From Phocaeicola plebeius (GTDB lineage Bacteria; Bacteroidota; Bacteroidia; Bacteroidales; Bacteroidaceae): 42,847 nucleotides of DNA. Shown piece by piece: positions 26,099 through 35,206 of this stretch. Numbering within the stretch: the first letter of the stretch is position 1; each line of letters opens with the position of its first letter. The notes below the pieces were generated by a model. That model was not told the origin of the DNA and ran no database searches. It worked only from the letters and a program-made list of their open reading frames with translations. The position numbers and the translations under genes are program-made. The DNA lies in assembly GCA_022767125.1 (NCBI GenBank), contig JALEPZ010000064.1:1-42847 (forward strand). Direction: 5' to 3'.

Positions 26099-28033
26099 CT
26101 ATTTGTCGTTTTCGGCCTCTTCCCAACCTTTATTCTGTTCAAGTTGGGGATTCATGGTGATTTCTTCTCTTGGAATCGGCCATACATATCTGTAGTCGCT
26201 CCATGGTAATTCTCCTTTGATGGTATGTTTATAAGGACTCTTGGGATAACCTATCAGGAATCCGTCTTCATCCAAGAAGATGTCCTTGTCGACCGTAACT
26301 TTTGTGGCACTGAAGCGTTCTGCTCCTGGCTTGGAAGTGTCCTTCTTTTCATGTGCTCCGCTGTAAAGTTCCAGCATTTCATCTGTCATTTTTGTCCCTC
26401 TGATGGGGATTGTCAACAAGTTGCCTGCTTTCCATCGCATCAGATCCTCGTACCGTCTGTTCTCCATAGCCAGCTCGATTCTCCGTTCGCGACGAATTTC
26501 GCGGAGCAAAGGAGAAACCTCGTAGTCCAGTTTCTTTGCATAAATTTGGTCAAGTCTCGGGTCTCCAGGTTCTTGTCCAACCATCAGTCTGGCTGATGGA
26601 TATTTGTTGAAATCAAATCCTGCACGTTTCCTCAGTGCATTGATGGTCAAGTCAACGTCCTCTTGCGATAATGTACCTTCCAATACACATTTGGCTTCTG
26701 CATACATCAGCAACAGCTCCGCATAACGGAACTCGATGGCTGCTTGGAGGCCATTGGTGACCCGGTCTTGCTCTTCCATATCCCCCATCCAGTGTTTGAT
26801 AATGCGGTAGCCGGTAACAGTCGATCCGCTGGTGTTGTAGTTCAACTTAGGATAATTGATACCATTTTGGCCCAAAGAGACCACACCTCCTTCGTAGATG
26901 GTGACATGCTCTCCTGGTCGGCAGACTGTTTGCGTGAGACGTGGGTCACGGTTTTCCAACTCTTTCCACATCCCATATCCTTCGAACAATGGGTTGGACT
27001 CATAGTGGCCTTCTGTTCCACTCAGATAGATGGGGCGGCCGTCAGCACACAGGTATTCATCGATAAATCCTCGGGTTGCTCCCATTGCCTGACGGTTGCT
27101 GTTGTTCTGGTCGTAGTAGCGTTGGAAAGCATGACCGAACTGGTCTTGTATGTATGTACGTCCCAGTATCACTTCAGGATTGTTGTCGAAATTGTAGGCC
27201 GTGAACATTTTCCAGTAAGGTTCTCCTGAATTGTCAGTATAGAGTGTGTATTTACCTAACAAAGCATTGCAGGCAGTCAGGCATTCTTGCAGGAACTTGG
27301 AACCGTCCAGACCGAGTTCTGTGTGGTATTTTCGATAGGTGCCTTCGAAGAGACAAATGCGTGCCTTCAAGAAATTTGCCATATCTTTGTTTAGACGTCC
27401 ATTTTCCTCTTTTCCTTTTTCCGGTAAGCCGGCTACTGCCTTGTTGATGCACGACAGCACGGAGTCCATGACTTCTGAACGTGGGGTACGGGGAGCGTAC
27501 AGCTCTTCCGAGTCTACGTTCAGGTCACGTGTCAACCAAGGTACATCTCCAAAGATAAGTACTTTACGGTAATAGTCCCATGCTTTGAAGAAATAGGCCT
27601 CGCCTGCATATCTGTCCAAAAGGTCTTGGGACAGTTGTGCACGTTGGTATCGTTCCAGGAAGAAGTTGATTTTTCGCAGGTTTGTCCACGACCAGCCTCC
27701 ACTTCCGGCACTGGTCGGTATCTTGTTCATTCCAGCCAATTCGATAGGTTCACTGCCGGTTCTTACACAGTTATCGGAATAGAAGTCTCCGTAGGCCAAA
27801 GGACTGCCGGTGACTGGCAAGGGAGTGATGTATTTGCTTTGGGACCATCCGTCTCCGTGTCCGATGACATAGGTAGGGTAAAGTCCGTTCAGATATAATT
27901 TTAGGTCGCTTTCTGTTGTCCAGAAGTTCTCGTCTATCACTTGATCGAGCGGATAACGTTCCATGAAATCGTCGTTGCAGGCTGTAAATGCAGCTGACAG
28001 ACAAATTATTGCAAGGTAATTCTTAAGTTTCAT
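26099..28033 (-). CDS. SusD-family outer-membrane glycan-binding lipoprotein
   Basis: This surface lipoprotein caps the SusC channel and binds the glycan. The signal peptide ends in the lipobox FTAC (Cys19), followed by NDDFMERYPLDQ, the standard SusD opening (lipid Cys, acidic residues, then LDxxP-like region). The 644 residues carry the TPR-like N-terminal part with AGEAYFFKAWDYYRKVLIFGDVPW and the C-terminal RagB/SusD part with ELAMENRRYEDLMRWKAG, both diagnostic. It starts 10 nt after the susC-like stop, the invariable SusC-SusD order. The glycan is inferred only from neighbouring enzymes. Confidence 0.96.
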   Translation of the reverse strand: MKLKNYLAIICLSAAFTACNDDFMERYPLDQVIDENFWTTESDLKLYLNGLYPTYVIGHGDGWSQSKYITPLPVTGSPLAYGDFYSDNCVRTGSEPIELAGMNKIPTSAGSGGWSWTNLRKINFFLERYQRAQLSQDLLDRYAGEAYFFKAWDYYRKVLIFGDVPWLTRDLNVDSEELYAPRTPRSEVMDSVLSCINKAVAGLPEKGKEENGRLNKDMANFLKARICLFEGTYRKYHTELGLDGSKFLQECLTACNALLGKYTLYTDNSGEPYWKMFTAYNFDNNPEVILGRTYIQDQFGHAFQRYYDQNNSNRQAMGATRGFIDEYLCADGRPIYLSGTEGHYESNPLFEGYGMWKELENRDPRLTQTVCRPGEHVTIYEGGVVSLGQNGINYPKLNYNTSGSTVTGYRIIKHWMGDMEEQDRVTNGLQAAIEFRYAELLLMYAEAKCVLEGTLSQEDVDLTINALRKRAGFDFNKYPSARLMVGQEPGDPRLDQIYAKKLDYEVSPLLREIRRERRIELAMENRRYEDLMRWKAGNLLTIPIRGTKMTDEMLELYSGAHEKKDTSKPGAERFSATKVTVDKDIFLDEDGFLIGYPKSPYKHTIKGELPWSDYRYVWPIPREEITMNPQLEQNKGWEEAENDK

Positions 28034-28043
28034 ATTCTATAGT

Positions 28044-31000
28044 TTAAAAATTGATTTGTGCACCTAAGGCGACAGAGCGCATCATAGGATAGGATGATGA
28101 TATGGATTCAGGGTCATACACGTCAGGTATTCCGGATATTTCGAACAGGTTATATCCAGACAGGCTGATGGTTACATTGTTGAGTTTGAGTCGGGATATC
28201 CACGATTTAGGTAGTGAATATCCTAAACTCAGGGTCTTCAACCGGAGGTAGGAAGCGTTGTACAAATTAGCCGTAGAATTGACGGATGAGTTTTGGGTAC
28301 GTCCGTACATATGGTATTTGGCATTTGTGCGGTCGGGACGCCAAGAATTAAGGTATGTATCCATGTTGCCCGAAGTGTTCGAACCGCCCCACAATGCTCT
28401 GTCGGAGATACAGATATCACGTTTACCCACTCCTTGGAAGAAGACACCGAGGGAAAGGTTATTCCACGAAATGTTTCCATTTAGTCCAAAACGGAATCTG
28501 GGAGTTGAATTACCAATTACACTGCGGTCACCTGGGTTGTAGACCGTGTTTTGACCAGTTGACACTTTCCCATCAGCTCCTATGCTGGTACGATGCTCAT
28601 CATCGGCCTCCTGTCCGCCATAGTCTTCGAATCGTAAATCGCCCGGATACCAAGTGGAGGCTATATTCGATTGTGAGGCACCAATGATGGTTTGCTTGCC
28701 ATTTTCATCGGTTTCGAAATCGGATTCTTGCAGGATACCAATACAATTGTAGCCCCAGATTTCTCCCATTGTCTTTCCTGCATACAATGAAGACAATAAT
28801 TTATTGGGATTTCCGTCGAATCGGATAACTTTGGAAATATAGTCAGACAATACGAAGCTGACATCGTATTTGATGCCATTCTCCAATCGATCATGCCATT
28901 TCAAGCTAAGTTCCCATCCATTGGTTCGCAAGATACCGGAGTTTTTCTTTGGAGCTGAAGCACCCAGTACACTGGGATATTTGTCACCGGCCATCAGGAT
29001 ATCTTTGGTGCGACGGCTATACCAATCGAATGACGCATCCAAACGGTTTTGGAAAAGAGTGATGTCCACTCCGAAATCCAAAGTTGTGGCTGTTTCCCAA
29101 GTCAGTGTCGGAGAGATGAGGCCGGACGGAGTTATACCCATAGGCCGTGTCCCACCCATGTTCCAATTCACGTAGCTTACATCACCATATGAAGCAATGT
29201 AGGCATAATTGGAAACATTTTGGTTGCCCAATGACCCCCATGAACCTCTAATTTTCAGATTGTCCAGCCATGAACGAGTCTCTTTCATGAATTTCTCCTC
29301 AGAAATTCTCCAACCCGCAGAGAAGGAAGGGAAGAATTTGAAACGGTCTTCCTTTCGGAAGCGAGATGTTCCGTCGTAACGACCGTTGAACTCGAACAGA
29401 TAACGGTTGTTGAAGTTATAGTTCAAGCGGGCGAAGGCTCCTCGAATGGCCCAGTGTGAGGCGTTGTCATATGCATATTGGTCACCTGTCGTGGCATTGA
29501 TAACAGGAATGGATGGTGTCAAGATACCCTGTGCCTTCGCACCTGTATAACGGTAGGTGTACCATTCTTGGTTGAAACCGGCAACTGCGGCTACATCATG
29601 TTTTCCCCATTTGTGGTTGAAGTTTGCATAGGCATTGATGGTATAGAAGTCCGAATGACTGACATCTTCAGATATACTTGAGGGGTTGGTATGTGTCTGA
29701 ATGGTCGAAGACCAGTTGTCAACCACGTAATTGCGTGTAGGAATTACTTGCTTGTAATAGTATTCCTCCGGGCGGTATGAGAATTCTCCCTTCAGACTTA
29801 ATCCATTCATGATATTGATGGTAGGATTCAGACTGAAGACCGTACTGGTTCGTTTCGTTTCCTTTGTGGCACCATATGCCAACCAGCCGATGATATTGTC
29901 TGTCCATGCGTCCGGTATAGGGTCTGTGGAAGAAGTTTTAATAGGAGAACATACATTCCGTTCGGGTTCCCCCATCATGGCAGACCAAAGTGTTCCCTTT
30001 TGAGCGTTCATATAAGGCTCGTTCAGGTTTTGTACGCTGTAGTTGATTTTTGCATTGACGCTAAACCAATCAGTAATATCAGTATCAATATTGATTAATC
30101 CATTATAGCGTTTAGATTGGTCGGTATTGATGCTATACATGCCTTCTTGGTTTTGATAGCCTAAGGACAAGTAATAGCGACTTTTTGATGTACCACCATT
30201 GACGCTGATGGTATGCTTTTGTGTTGGACTCCAGTCACGTACAATCTCGTCGAAGGGGTTCATACTAGCCACCCAAGAGAATTTGGTAGTACTGCCCTGC
30301 TGATAAATCCAAGCATTTTCAGGAGTCGGATTCTCTTGCCATTTCTTTTTTGCTTCCAGTAATTGCATGCTCCAATCGGATACAGTGTTGCCTGTCCATT
30401 CTGTACGCTCATTTTCTGCCAACTGTAAGGTGTAAGCATCCATGATGTCAGGACGATGAGAGGGAGTATTCCACTGCATGTTGAATGTGTATGTAACAGT
30501 CGGTTTTTGTTCTTTCTTACCTGATTTTGTAGTTACCAGCATCACGCCATAAGTGGCACGGGCACCATAGATGGCTGCAGACGCTGCGTCTTTTAGTAAC
30601 GAGATACTTTCTATATCATTAGGATTGAGCATATTCAGGTAGGTTGCGTCCATTTGTACACCATCAACTAGGATGAGTGGACTACCTTCGTCTACTTGCC
30701 ATGTCCCGCTGGAATTTTGGCTCATAGAGGTTCCTCCACGGACATTAAACGAAGGAACTGAGCTGGGTGAAGCGGTAGAGGAGGACACATTCAGATTAGG
30801 GATGACTCCTTGTAATGCTTGTCCGATATTTGTTACAGGCTTGTTCTCCAGTACATCGCTGGATATGGAGGCGACAGCACCCGTCAAATTGGCTTTTTTC
30901 TGGGTCCCGTAACCTACCACTACCACTTCCTGCAGGGTCTTGTTGTCTTCACTCATCTTGACAACGGAGGGCATCTGCGAAGCCTTGAAGCTCTGCGTCG

Positions 31001-31490
31001 TGAAGCCGATGTACGTCACCTGGATGGTAGAACCGGCCTTCACGTTGAGCCGGTATTTCCCGTCGATGTCGGTGATGACACCGTTGGTCGTACCCTGTTC
31101 CAGGATGTTGGCTCCGATGATGGGTTCTCCGGCCTGGTCGACAATCTGTCCTTCCAGTGTGATGGGGGTCTGTGCGGAGACGGCCTTCTTCTGGTAGATG
31201 ACAATCTGGCTGTTGGTCACTTCGAACTTCAGGCCCGTTCCTTTCAGCAGGGCGGTCATGGCGTTCTGGGCGGTGGCGTCCTTCACCTTCAGGCTGACTT
31301 TCTGCTGTACGTTGATCTGGCTGGCATCGTAGAAGAACGTGTAGTCCGTAGACTGTTCAATTTTCGCCATGGCTTCCTTCAGGGGAATGTTGGCAAAGCT
31401 CAGGGTGATGAGCTTTTCTTTTACTTGTGCCGGAAGCGGGGCATTGAGTAAAAGCAGCAACAAGGCTACCGATAACTTTTTTAAATGCAT
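28044..31490 (-). CDS. SusC-family TonB-dependent transporter with STN signalling domain
   Basis: This is the outer-membrane channel for oligosaccharide uptake, powered by TonB. The domain order is signal peptide (1-21), secretin/TonB N-terminal (STN) domain (about 26-100), carboxypeptidase-regulatory-like domain (about 109-180), a SusC-type VVVVGYGTQKK segment (188-198), plug (about 200-330) with LVDGVQMDATYLNMLNPNDI, and a large barrel ending RSVALGAQINF. The STN domain marks transporters that signal to an inner-membrane FecR anti-sigma factor, and such a gene is indeed immediately upstream (37 nt). At 1148 residues it is of the usual size for STN-bearing SusC proteins. Confidence 0.97.
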   Translation of the reverse strand: MHLKKLSVALLLLLLNAPLPAQVKEKLITLSFANIPLKEAMAKIEQSTDYTFFYDASQINVQQKVSLKVKDATAQNAMTALLKGTGLKFEVTNSQIVIYQKKAVSAQTPITLEGQIVDQAGEPIIGANILEQGTTNGVITDIDGKYRLNVKAGSTIQVTYIGFTTQSFKASQMPSVVKMSEDNKTLQEVVVVGYGTQKKANLTGAVASISSDVLENKPVTNIGQALQGVIPNLNVSSSTASPSSVPSFNVRGGTSMSQNSSGTWQVDEGSPLILVDGVQMDATYLNMLNPNDIESISLLKDAASAAIYGARATYGVMLVTTKSGKKEQKPTVTYTFNMQWNTPSHRPDIMDAYTLQLAENERTEWTGNTVSDWSMQLLEAKKKWQENPTPENAWIYQQGSTTKFSWVASMNPFDEIVRDWSPTQKHTISVNGGTSKSRYYLSLGYQNQEGMYSINTDQSKRYNGLINIDTDITDWFSVNAKINYSVQNLNEPYMNAQKGTLWSAMMGEPERNVCSPIKTSSTDPIPDAWTDNIIGWLAYGATKETKRTSTVFSLNPTINIMNGLSLKGEFSYRPEEYYYKQVIPTRNYVVDNWSSTIQTHTNPSSISEDVSHSDFYTINAYANFNHKWGKHDVAAVAGFNQEWYTYRYTGAKAQGILTPSIPVINATTGDQYAYDNASHWAIRGAFARLNYNFNNRYLFEFNGRYDGTSRFRKEDRFKFFPSFSAGWRISEEKFMKETRSWLDNLKIRGSWGSLGNQNVSNYAYIASYGDVSYVNWNMGGTRPMGITPSGLISPTLTWETATTLDFGVDITLFQNRLDASFDWYSRRTKDILMAGDKYPSVLGASAPKKNSGILRTNGWELSLKWHDRLENGIKYDVSFVLSDYISKVIRFDGNPNKLLSSLYAGKTMGEIWGYNCIGILQESDFETDENGKQTIIGASQSNIASTWYPGDLRFEDYGGQEADDEHRTSIGADGKVSTGQNTVYNPGDRSVIGNSTPRFRFGLNGNISWNNLSLGVFFQGVGKRDICISDRALWGGSNTSGNMDTYLNSWRPDRTNAKYHMYGRTQNSSVNSTANLYNASYLRLKTLSLGYSLPKSWISRLKLNNVTISLSGYNLFEISGIPDVYDPESISSSYPMMRSVALGAQINF

Positions 31491-31527
31491 AACTGTTTGT
31501 TGAGATTAAAATATTAAAGTTGTTGAA

Positions 31528-32556
31528 TCATTGTTTCGTGAGTGGATAGATGCTGACTTCCTTGCTGCTGTAGAACGTGTAGCCGATGGGGTGGATACTC
31601 GACATCAGGCGGAGGATGTCTTCCAGCGATTCGTTGCGCAAGCTGAAGGTGAACCGGTAGGCTTGGGCAATGGCGGGATGCAGGGAGATGCTCACATGGT
31701 ACCATCTCTCCAGCGAGTGGCAGATGTCTGCTAACGATCGTTGCTCGAAAAGTAGTTCGTCCTTCATCCATGAAGTCGTGAAAGCGATGTCGCTGGAGGT
31801 TATTTGCAGGCTGTGGCTCTGCTTGTTGTAGGTGGCTGTTTCACCGGGATGCAGGAAGCAGCCGGCAGTGGGGGTGTTCACCGATACCGAGCCTTGCTCC
31901 AGGCTGACGTAGATGTTCTCGTCTTCCGGAAAGGCTTCTACGTTGAAACGGGTGCCGTGTACCCGGATCTGGAGGTCGCCGGTCTGTACGATGAACGGGC
32001 GTTGGCTGTCGTGTGCCACATCGAAGAAGGCTTCTCCTTCCAGGCGGATTCTGCGCTCTTGGGCAGAAGGGGTGATGTCGCACTGCAGGGTGGTGCGGGT
32101 GTGCAGCCATACTTGTGAATGGTCGGGCAGGGTGGCCTGGCTCTTTCCGCTCAGGTTGGCATATTGCAGGGTTACATCCGGCTGTGAGGCCCAGCGTCCG
32201 CCTACGAAGAAGGAGAGGGCGATGAGCAGGCCGGCACAGGCGGCGGCTGTCCACAGCCGCCAGTTCAGCCGGCGGACCTTGGTGGGCGGTTGTGGGGGAG
32301 CGGGCTGTCCGGTGGCCTCCGACAGATGGAGCCGGCGCGACAGTTCGTTCCAATAATAGGAGGTGTCGGGACGGTAGTTCCCGGCATTCTGCTGTATCTT
32401 GTCCCACAGGTCGGTCAGTTCCTCCAGCAGAAAGGCATTTTCACCTTGCGCTGTCCATTCGGCCAGTCGCTGTTCGTCGGCAGCAGTGCTTTCTCCTTTC
32501 AGGTGCAGGATGAGGATATCCCACGGGATAGGGTTTTCTGAATGTCTATTTTTCAT
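31528..32556 (-). CDS. FecR-family anti-sigma factor
   Basis: This inner-membrane protein relays the state of the SusC transporter to an ECF sigma factor. I start at the ATG at 32556 (MKNRHSENP), because the longer ORF adds 57 residues of unlikely sequence. The cytoplasmic part (1-100) contains the short N-terminal sigma-binding region. One membrane segment (about 101-120, LWTAAACAGLLIALSFFVGG) follows, and then the FecR periplasmic domain with RIRLEGEAFFDVAHDSQRPF and VHGTRFNVEAF. The C-terminal part (DELLFEQRSLADICHSLERW) is the STN-contacting domain. Its partner sigma gene is divergent at 32666, unusual because such pairs are commonly codirectional. Confidence 0.95.
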   Translation of the reverse strand: MKNRHSENPIPWDILILHLKGESTAADEQRLAEWTAQGENAFLLEELTDLWDKIQQNAGNYRPDTSYYWNELSRRLHLSEATGQPAPPQPPTKVRRLNWRLWTAAACAGLLIALSFFVGGRWASQPDVTLQYANLSGKSQATLPDHSQVWLHTRTTLQCDITPSAQERRIRLEGEAFFDVAHDSQRPFIVQTGDLQIRVHGTRFNVEAFPEDENIYVSLEQGSVSVNTPTAGCFLHPGETATYNKQSHSLQITSSDIAFTTSWMKDELLFEQRSLADICHSLERWYHVSISLHPAIAQAYRFTFSLRNESLEDILRLMSSIHPIGYTFYSSKEVSIYPLTKQ

Positions 32557-32630
32557 GCGCTGTAATGCTTTGTTCACTGCTATGACACGGAAATTGGCGT
32601 TGACCCTTATGCCAATTTGAAAAAAAATAA

Positions 32631-32638
32631 TATATTTG
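32631..32638 (+). promoter_or_regulatory. Possible -7 box for the ECF sigma gene
   Basis: TATATTTG fits the TAnnTTTG consensus, 27 nt before the ATG at 32666. No TTTG is found 19-21 nt upstream (the nearest, at 32616, is only 11 nt away), so only half of a promoter is supported. Confidence 0.4.
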
Positions 32639-32665
32639 TGGCGGAAACTTAAAACGAACCGACAG

Positions 32666-33208
32666 ATGACTCCCGATGAAATCTTGTTGCTGAAACTCAT
32701 CAAGCAGGGCGACGAGCAGGCGTTCAAGTACCTGTTCGACCAGTACTTTGTGTCCTTATGCCGGTTTGTGAATGTGTATCTGGACTGTCATGAGGAAAGC
32801 GAGGAACTGGCCCTGGATGTGTTTGCCTACGTGTGGGAGCATCGGGCGGAACTGGAAATACGCCTGTCTTTGAAGGCTTATCTTTTTCAGATGGCCCGGA
32901 ACCGGAGCCTGAATCTGTTGCGTGACCGCAAGCAGGAGGCTTCGCTGGAGGAATTGGCGGTGGAACCGGTGGATGAGGCTGGGGTAAGTATGGAAATGGA
33001 AGAGCTGCACCGCTTGATAGAAGAAGCCATCTGTGCCTTGCCCGACCGTTGCCGGGAGGTGTTCTTGAAAAGCCGTCGCGAGGAACTGTCGAATGCCGAG
33101 ATTGCCGTGGAGATGGACATTTCAGTGAAGACGGTCGAAGCGCAAATCACCAAGGCATTGAAACTGATCCGAAAGCACTTGGGAGAAGGGTACAGCTATC
33201 TGTTCTAG
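32666..33208 (+). CDS. ECF-type RNA polymerase sigma factor (RpoE/FecI-like)
   Basis: This sigma factor is expected to switch on the polysaccharide locus when released by FecR. The 180 residues hold region 2 (about 8-95; GDEQAFKYLFDQYFVSLCRF, then ALDVFAYVWEHR and LFQMARNRSLNLLRDR) and region 4 (about 115-170; ALPDRCREVFLKSRREELSN, then EIAVEMDISVKTVEAQITKA), joined by an acidic linker. I chose the ATG at 32666 (MTPDEILLL), because the in-frame TTG at 32636 adds ten residues lying in the putative promoter. It reads away from FecR and SusC. Confidence 0.95.
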   Translation: MTPDEILLLKLIKQGDEQAFKYLFDQYFVSLCRFVNVYLDCHEESEELALDVFAYVWEHRAELEIRLSLKAYLFQMARNRSLNLLRDRKQEASLEELAVEPVDEAGVSMEMEELHRLIEEAICALPDRCREVFLKSRREELSNAEIAVEMDISVKTVEAQITKALKLIRKHLGEGYSYLF

Positions 33209-33213
33209 CATTA

Positions 33214-33240
33214 GATTCCTCATTTCATTCGGAATGACAA
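33214..33240 (+). repeat. Dispersed hairpin motif, copy B
   Basis: The stem ATTCC (33215-33219)/GGAAT (33231-33235) encloses an 11-nt loop TCATTTCATTC, and GACAA follows. It lies 6 nt after the sigma stop. The loop differs from other copies, but the stem covaries with them. Confidence 0.5.
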
Positions 33241-33264
33241 GAAACTTGGGATGACAAGAAACTA

Positions 33265-33292
33265 TAGGGACGGACACACAGGCCCGCCCCTA
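33265..33292. terminator. GC-rich hairpin between the convergent sigma and sulfhydrylase genes
   Basis: TAGGGACGG (33265-33273) pairs with CCGCCCCTA (33284-33292), one mismatch, over a 10-nt loop. Read on the minus strand it is followed by ATAGTTTCTT, so it could terminate the sulfhydrylase transcript. It may also be a dispersed repeat, as GC-rich units of this kind often are in Bacteroides. The T-run is poor, so termination is uncertain. Confidence 0.4.
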
Positions 33293-33322
33293 CAGCGTCA
33301 TCCTTGAATGCAGCATCTCCCG

Positions 33323-34606
33323 TCAGATAGTTTCCATGGCCTGTTGCAAGTCGGCAATGATATCGTTCACGTTCTCGATACCTACCGAAAGACGAATCAG
33401 GTCGGGAGCTACACCCGCCTCCTTCAGTTGCTCGTCGGTGAGCTGTCGGTGCGTATGGCTGGCCGGATGAAGCACGCAGGTGCGGGCATCGGCTACGTGA
33501 GTCACGATGCAGGCCAGCTGCAGATGGTCCATGAAGCGGATGGCATCTTCGCGGGTGCCGTGAAGGCCGAAGGCAATGACACCGCACGAACCGTTGGGCA
33601 GGTATTTCTGGGCCAGTTCATAATATTTGCTGCTTTTCAGACCGCAATAGTTCACCCATTTTACTTTCGGCTGTGCTTCGAGCCATTCGGCCACCTTTTG
33701 GGCATTCTCGCAGTGACGCTGCATGCGCAGGTGGAGAGTCTCCAGCCCCAGGTTAAGCAGGAAGGCATTTTCTGGCGACTGGATGGAGCCCAGGTCGCGC
33801 ATCAGCTGTGCGGTGGCTTTCGTGATATAGGCCATCTTGCCGAAAGCCTTGGCGTAGGTCAGTCCGTGGTAGGATTCATCGGGGGTCGTCAGGCCAGGGA
33901 ACTTGTCGGCATGGGCCATCCAGTCGAAGTTGCCGCTGTCTACTATGGCACCACCCACACAGGTGGCATGGCCGTCCATGTATTTGGTGGTGGAATGGGT
34001 CACGATGTCGGCACCCCATTCAAACGGACGACAGTTGATGGGAGTGGCGAAGGTATTGTCTACGATGAGGGGAACACCTTGCTTGTGAGCGATGCGGGCA
34101 AATTTCTCGATGTCCAGTACGTTGATGCTGGGGTTGGAAATGATTTCACCAAACAGGCACTTCGTGTTCGGACGGAAGGCTTTCTCGATTTCTTCGTCGG
34201 GAGCATCGGCATCGATAAAGGTGCAGTCAATACCCAGTTTCTTCAGGGTGACGCTGAACAGGTTGAAGGTGCCGCCGTAGATGGTGGAGGAGCAGACCAG
34301 GTGGTCGCCTGCTTCACAGATGTTGAAGACGGCATAGAAATTCGCTGCCTGGCCGGAGGAAGTCAGCATGGCGCCTACGCCTCCTTCCAAGGCCGCAATC
34401 TTGGCGGCTACGGCATCGTTGGTGGGGTTCTGCAGGCGGGTATAGAAATAGCCGGTATCTTTCAGGTCGAACAGGCGGGCCATTTGCTCGCTGTCATCGT
34501 ATTTGAAGGTGGTACTCTGGTAGATGGGCAACACGCGCGGTTCTCCGTTTTTGGGAGTCCAGCCGCCTTGTATGCAAAGGGTTTCTCTGCTAAAGTTCTT
34601 TTCCAT
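33323..34606 (-). CDS. O-acetylhomoserine sulfhydrylase (PLP-dependent)
   Basis: This cytoplasmic enzyme makes homocysteine (or methionine when methanethiol is used) from O-acetylhomoserine and sulfide, in methionine synthesis. The 427 residues are of the Cys/Met metabolism PLP family: LCIQGGWTPKNGEPRVLPIY, the YTRLQNPT element, TIYGGTFNL and the cofactor lysine K208 in THSTTKYMDGHAT. The overall length and the long STTKYMDGHATCVGG region favour the MetY group over cystathionine enzymes (about 380-400 residues), but the two are related. I start at the ATG at 34606 (MEKNFSRETL), the family N-terminus; the upstream extension is untranslated. TAAATTTG (34653-34646, minus strand) could be its -7 box. 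Confidence 0.93.
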   Translation of the reverse strand: MEKNFSRETLCIQGGWTPKNGEPRVLPIYQSTTFKYDDSEQMARLFDLKDTGYFYTRLQNPTNDAVAAKIAALEGGVGAMLTSSGQAANFYAVFNICEAGDHLVCSSTIYGGTFNLFSVTLKKLGIDCTFIDADAPDEEIEKAFRPNTKCLFGEIISNPSINVLDIEKFARIAHKQGVPLIVDNTFATPINCRPFEWGADIVTHSTTKYMDGHATCVGGAIVDSGNFDWMAHADKFPGLTTPDESYHGLTYAKAFGKMAYITKATAQLMRDLGSIQSPENAFLLNLGLETLHLRMQRHCENAQKVAEWLEAQPKVKWVNYCGLKSSKYYELAQKYLPNGSCGVIAFGLHGTREDAIRFMDHLQLACIVTHVADARTCVLHPASHTHRQLTDEQLKEAGVAPDLIRLSVGIENVNDIIADLQQAMETI

Positions 34607-34645
34607 GAGGATATAAGTGTTAAGTTTAAACGAGTATTTGGATGG

Positions 34646-34653
34646 CAAATTTA
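34646..34653 (-). promoter_or_regulatory. Possible -7 box of the sulfhydrylase gene
   Basis: On the minus strand the bases read TAAATTTG, which matches TAnnTTTG, 40 nt before the ATG at 34606. No matching TTTG element is found at 19-21 nt. Confidence 0.4.
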
Positions 34654-34695
34654 CGAAATATTCTGTCATTCCTGCAGAGTTGCCGGATTTTTCTT

Positions 34696-34703
34696 TATCT
34701 TTG
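34696..34703 (+). promoter_or_regulatory. Possible -7 box of the thioesterase gene
   Basis: TATCTTTG matches the -7 consensus 52 nt before the ATG at 34756. The -33 element is not recognisable. Confidence 0.4.
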
Positions 34704-34755
34704 GATCCGCTAACTATCAAATATGTAGAACCTGTTTTTTTAAAAGAACGTTTTT

Positions 34756-35199
34756 ATGGAAGAGATTCAGTTTCGGCACCGGTTGCCGGTTCAGATACGT
34801 TTCAGTGATGTGGACCAATACGGTCACATGAACAATTCGGTGTATTTCTCTTTGTACGACCTGGCCAAGACTGCTTACCTGCGTGATGTTTTTGGCACAT
34901 TGGTCTGGGACCAGCTCGGAATCGTGGTGGCCAATGTCAATGCCGACTTCCTGGCCCCGGTCTTCTTTACCGACCGGCTGGAGATTGAGACGGCGGTGAC
35001 GCACTTGGGCAACAAGAGCTTTACCCTTTTTCAGCGGGCGGTCGACCTCGCTTCGGGCATCGTTAAATGTCAGTGCCGCACGGTGATGGTGGCTTACGAT
35101 ACGGTTGCAAAAATGCCGGTCGAGGTGCCTGCTTCGTTCAAGGAGACCGTCTGTGCTTTCGAGGGAAAGTCGCTCGAAGCCTTGTCGGGGAGCCATTGA
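34756..35199 (+). CDS. Acyl-CoA thioesterase of the hot-dog (4HBT) family
   Basis: This small cytoplasmic enzyme is predicted to hydrolyse an acyl-CoA or acyl-carrier thioester; the natural substrate is unknown. The 147 residues form one hot-dog domain. Near the N-terminus they carry the diagnostic FSDVDQYGHMNNSVYFSLYD (about residues 16-35) with the DxDxxGHxNN active-site motif of the YbgC/4HBT group. It is transcribed away from the sulfhydrylase, with 149 bp between start codons, and converges on the Mfa2-like gene 7 bp downstream. There is no sign of functional linkage to either neighbour. Confidence 0.88.
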   Translation: MEEIQFRHRLPVQIRFSDVDQYGHMNNSVYFSLYDLAKTAYLRDVFGTLVWDQLGIVVANVNADFLAPVFFTDRLEIETAVTHLGNKSFTLFQRAVDLASGIVKCQCRTVMVAYDTVAKMPVEVPASFKETVCAFEGKSLEALSGSH

Positions 35200-35206
35200 T
35201 GCCCCC

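Noticed and set aside
33308-34831. A 507-residue ORF on the plus strand opposite the sulfhydrylase gene
   Set aside because: The minus-strand frame is a full, motif-complete PLP enzyme; the plus frame has no recognisable domain and only stays open because of codon bias.
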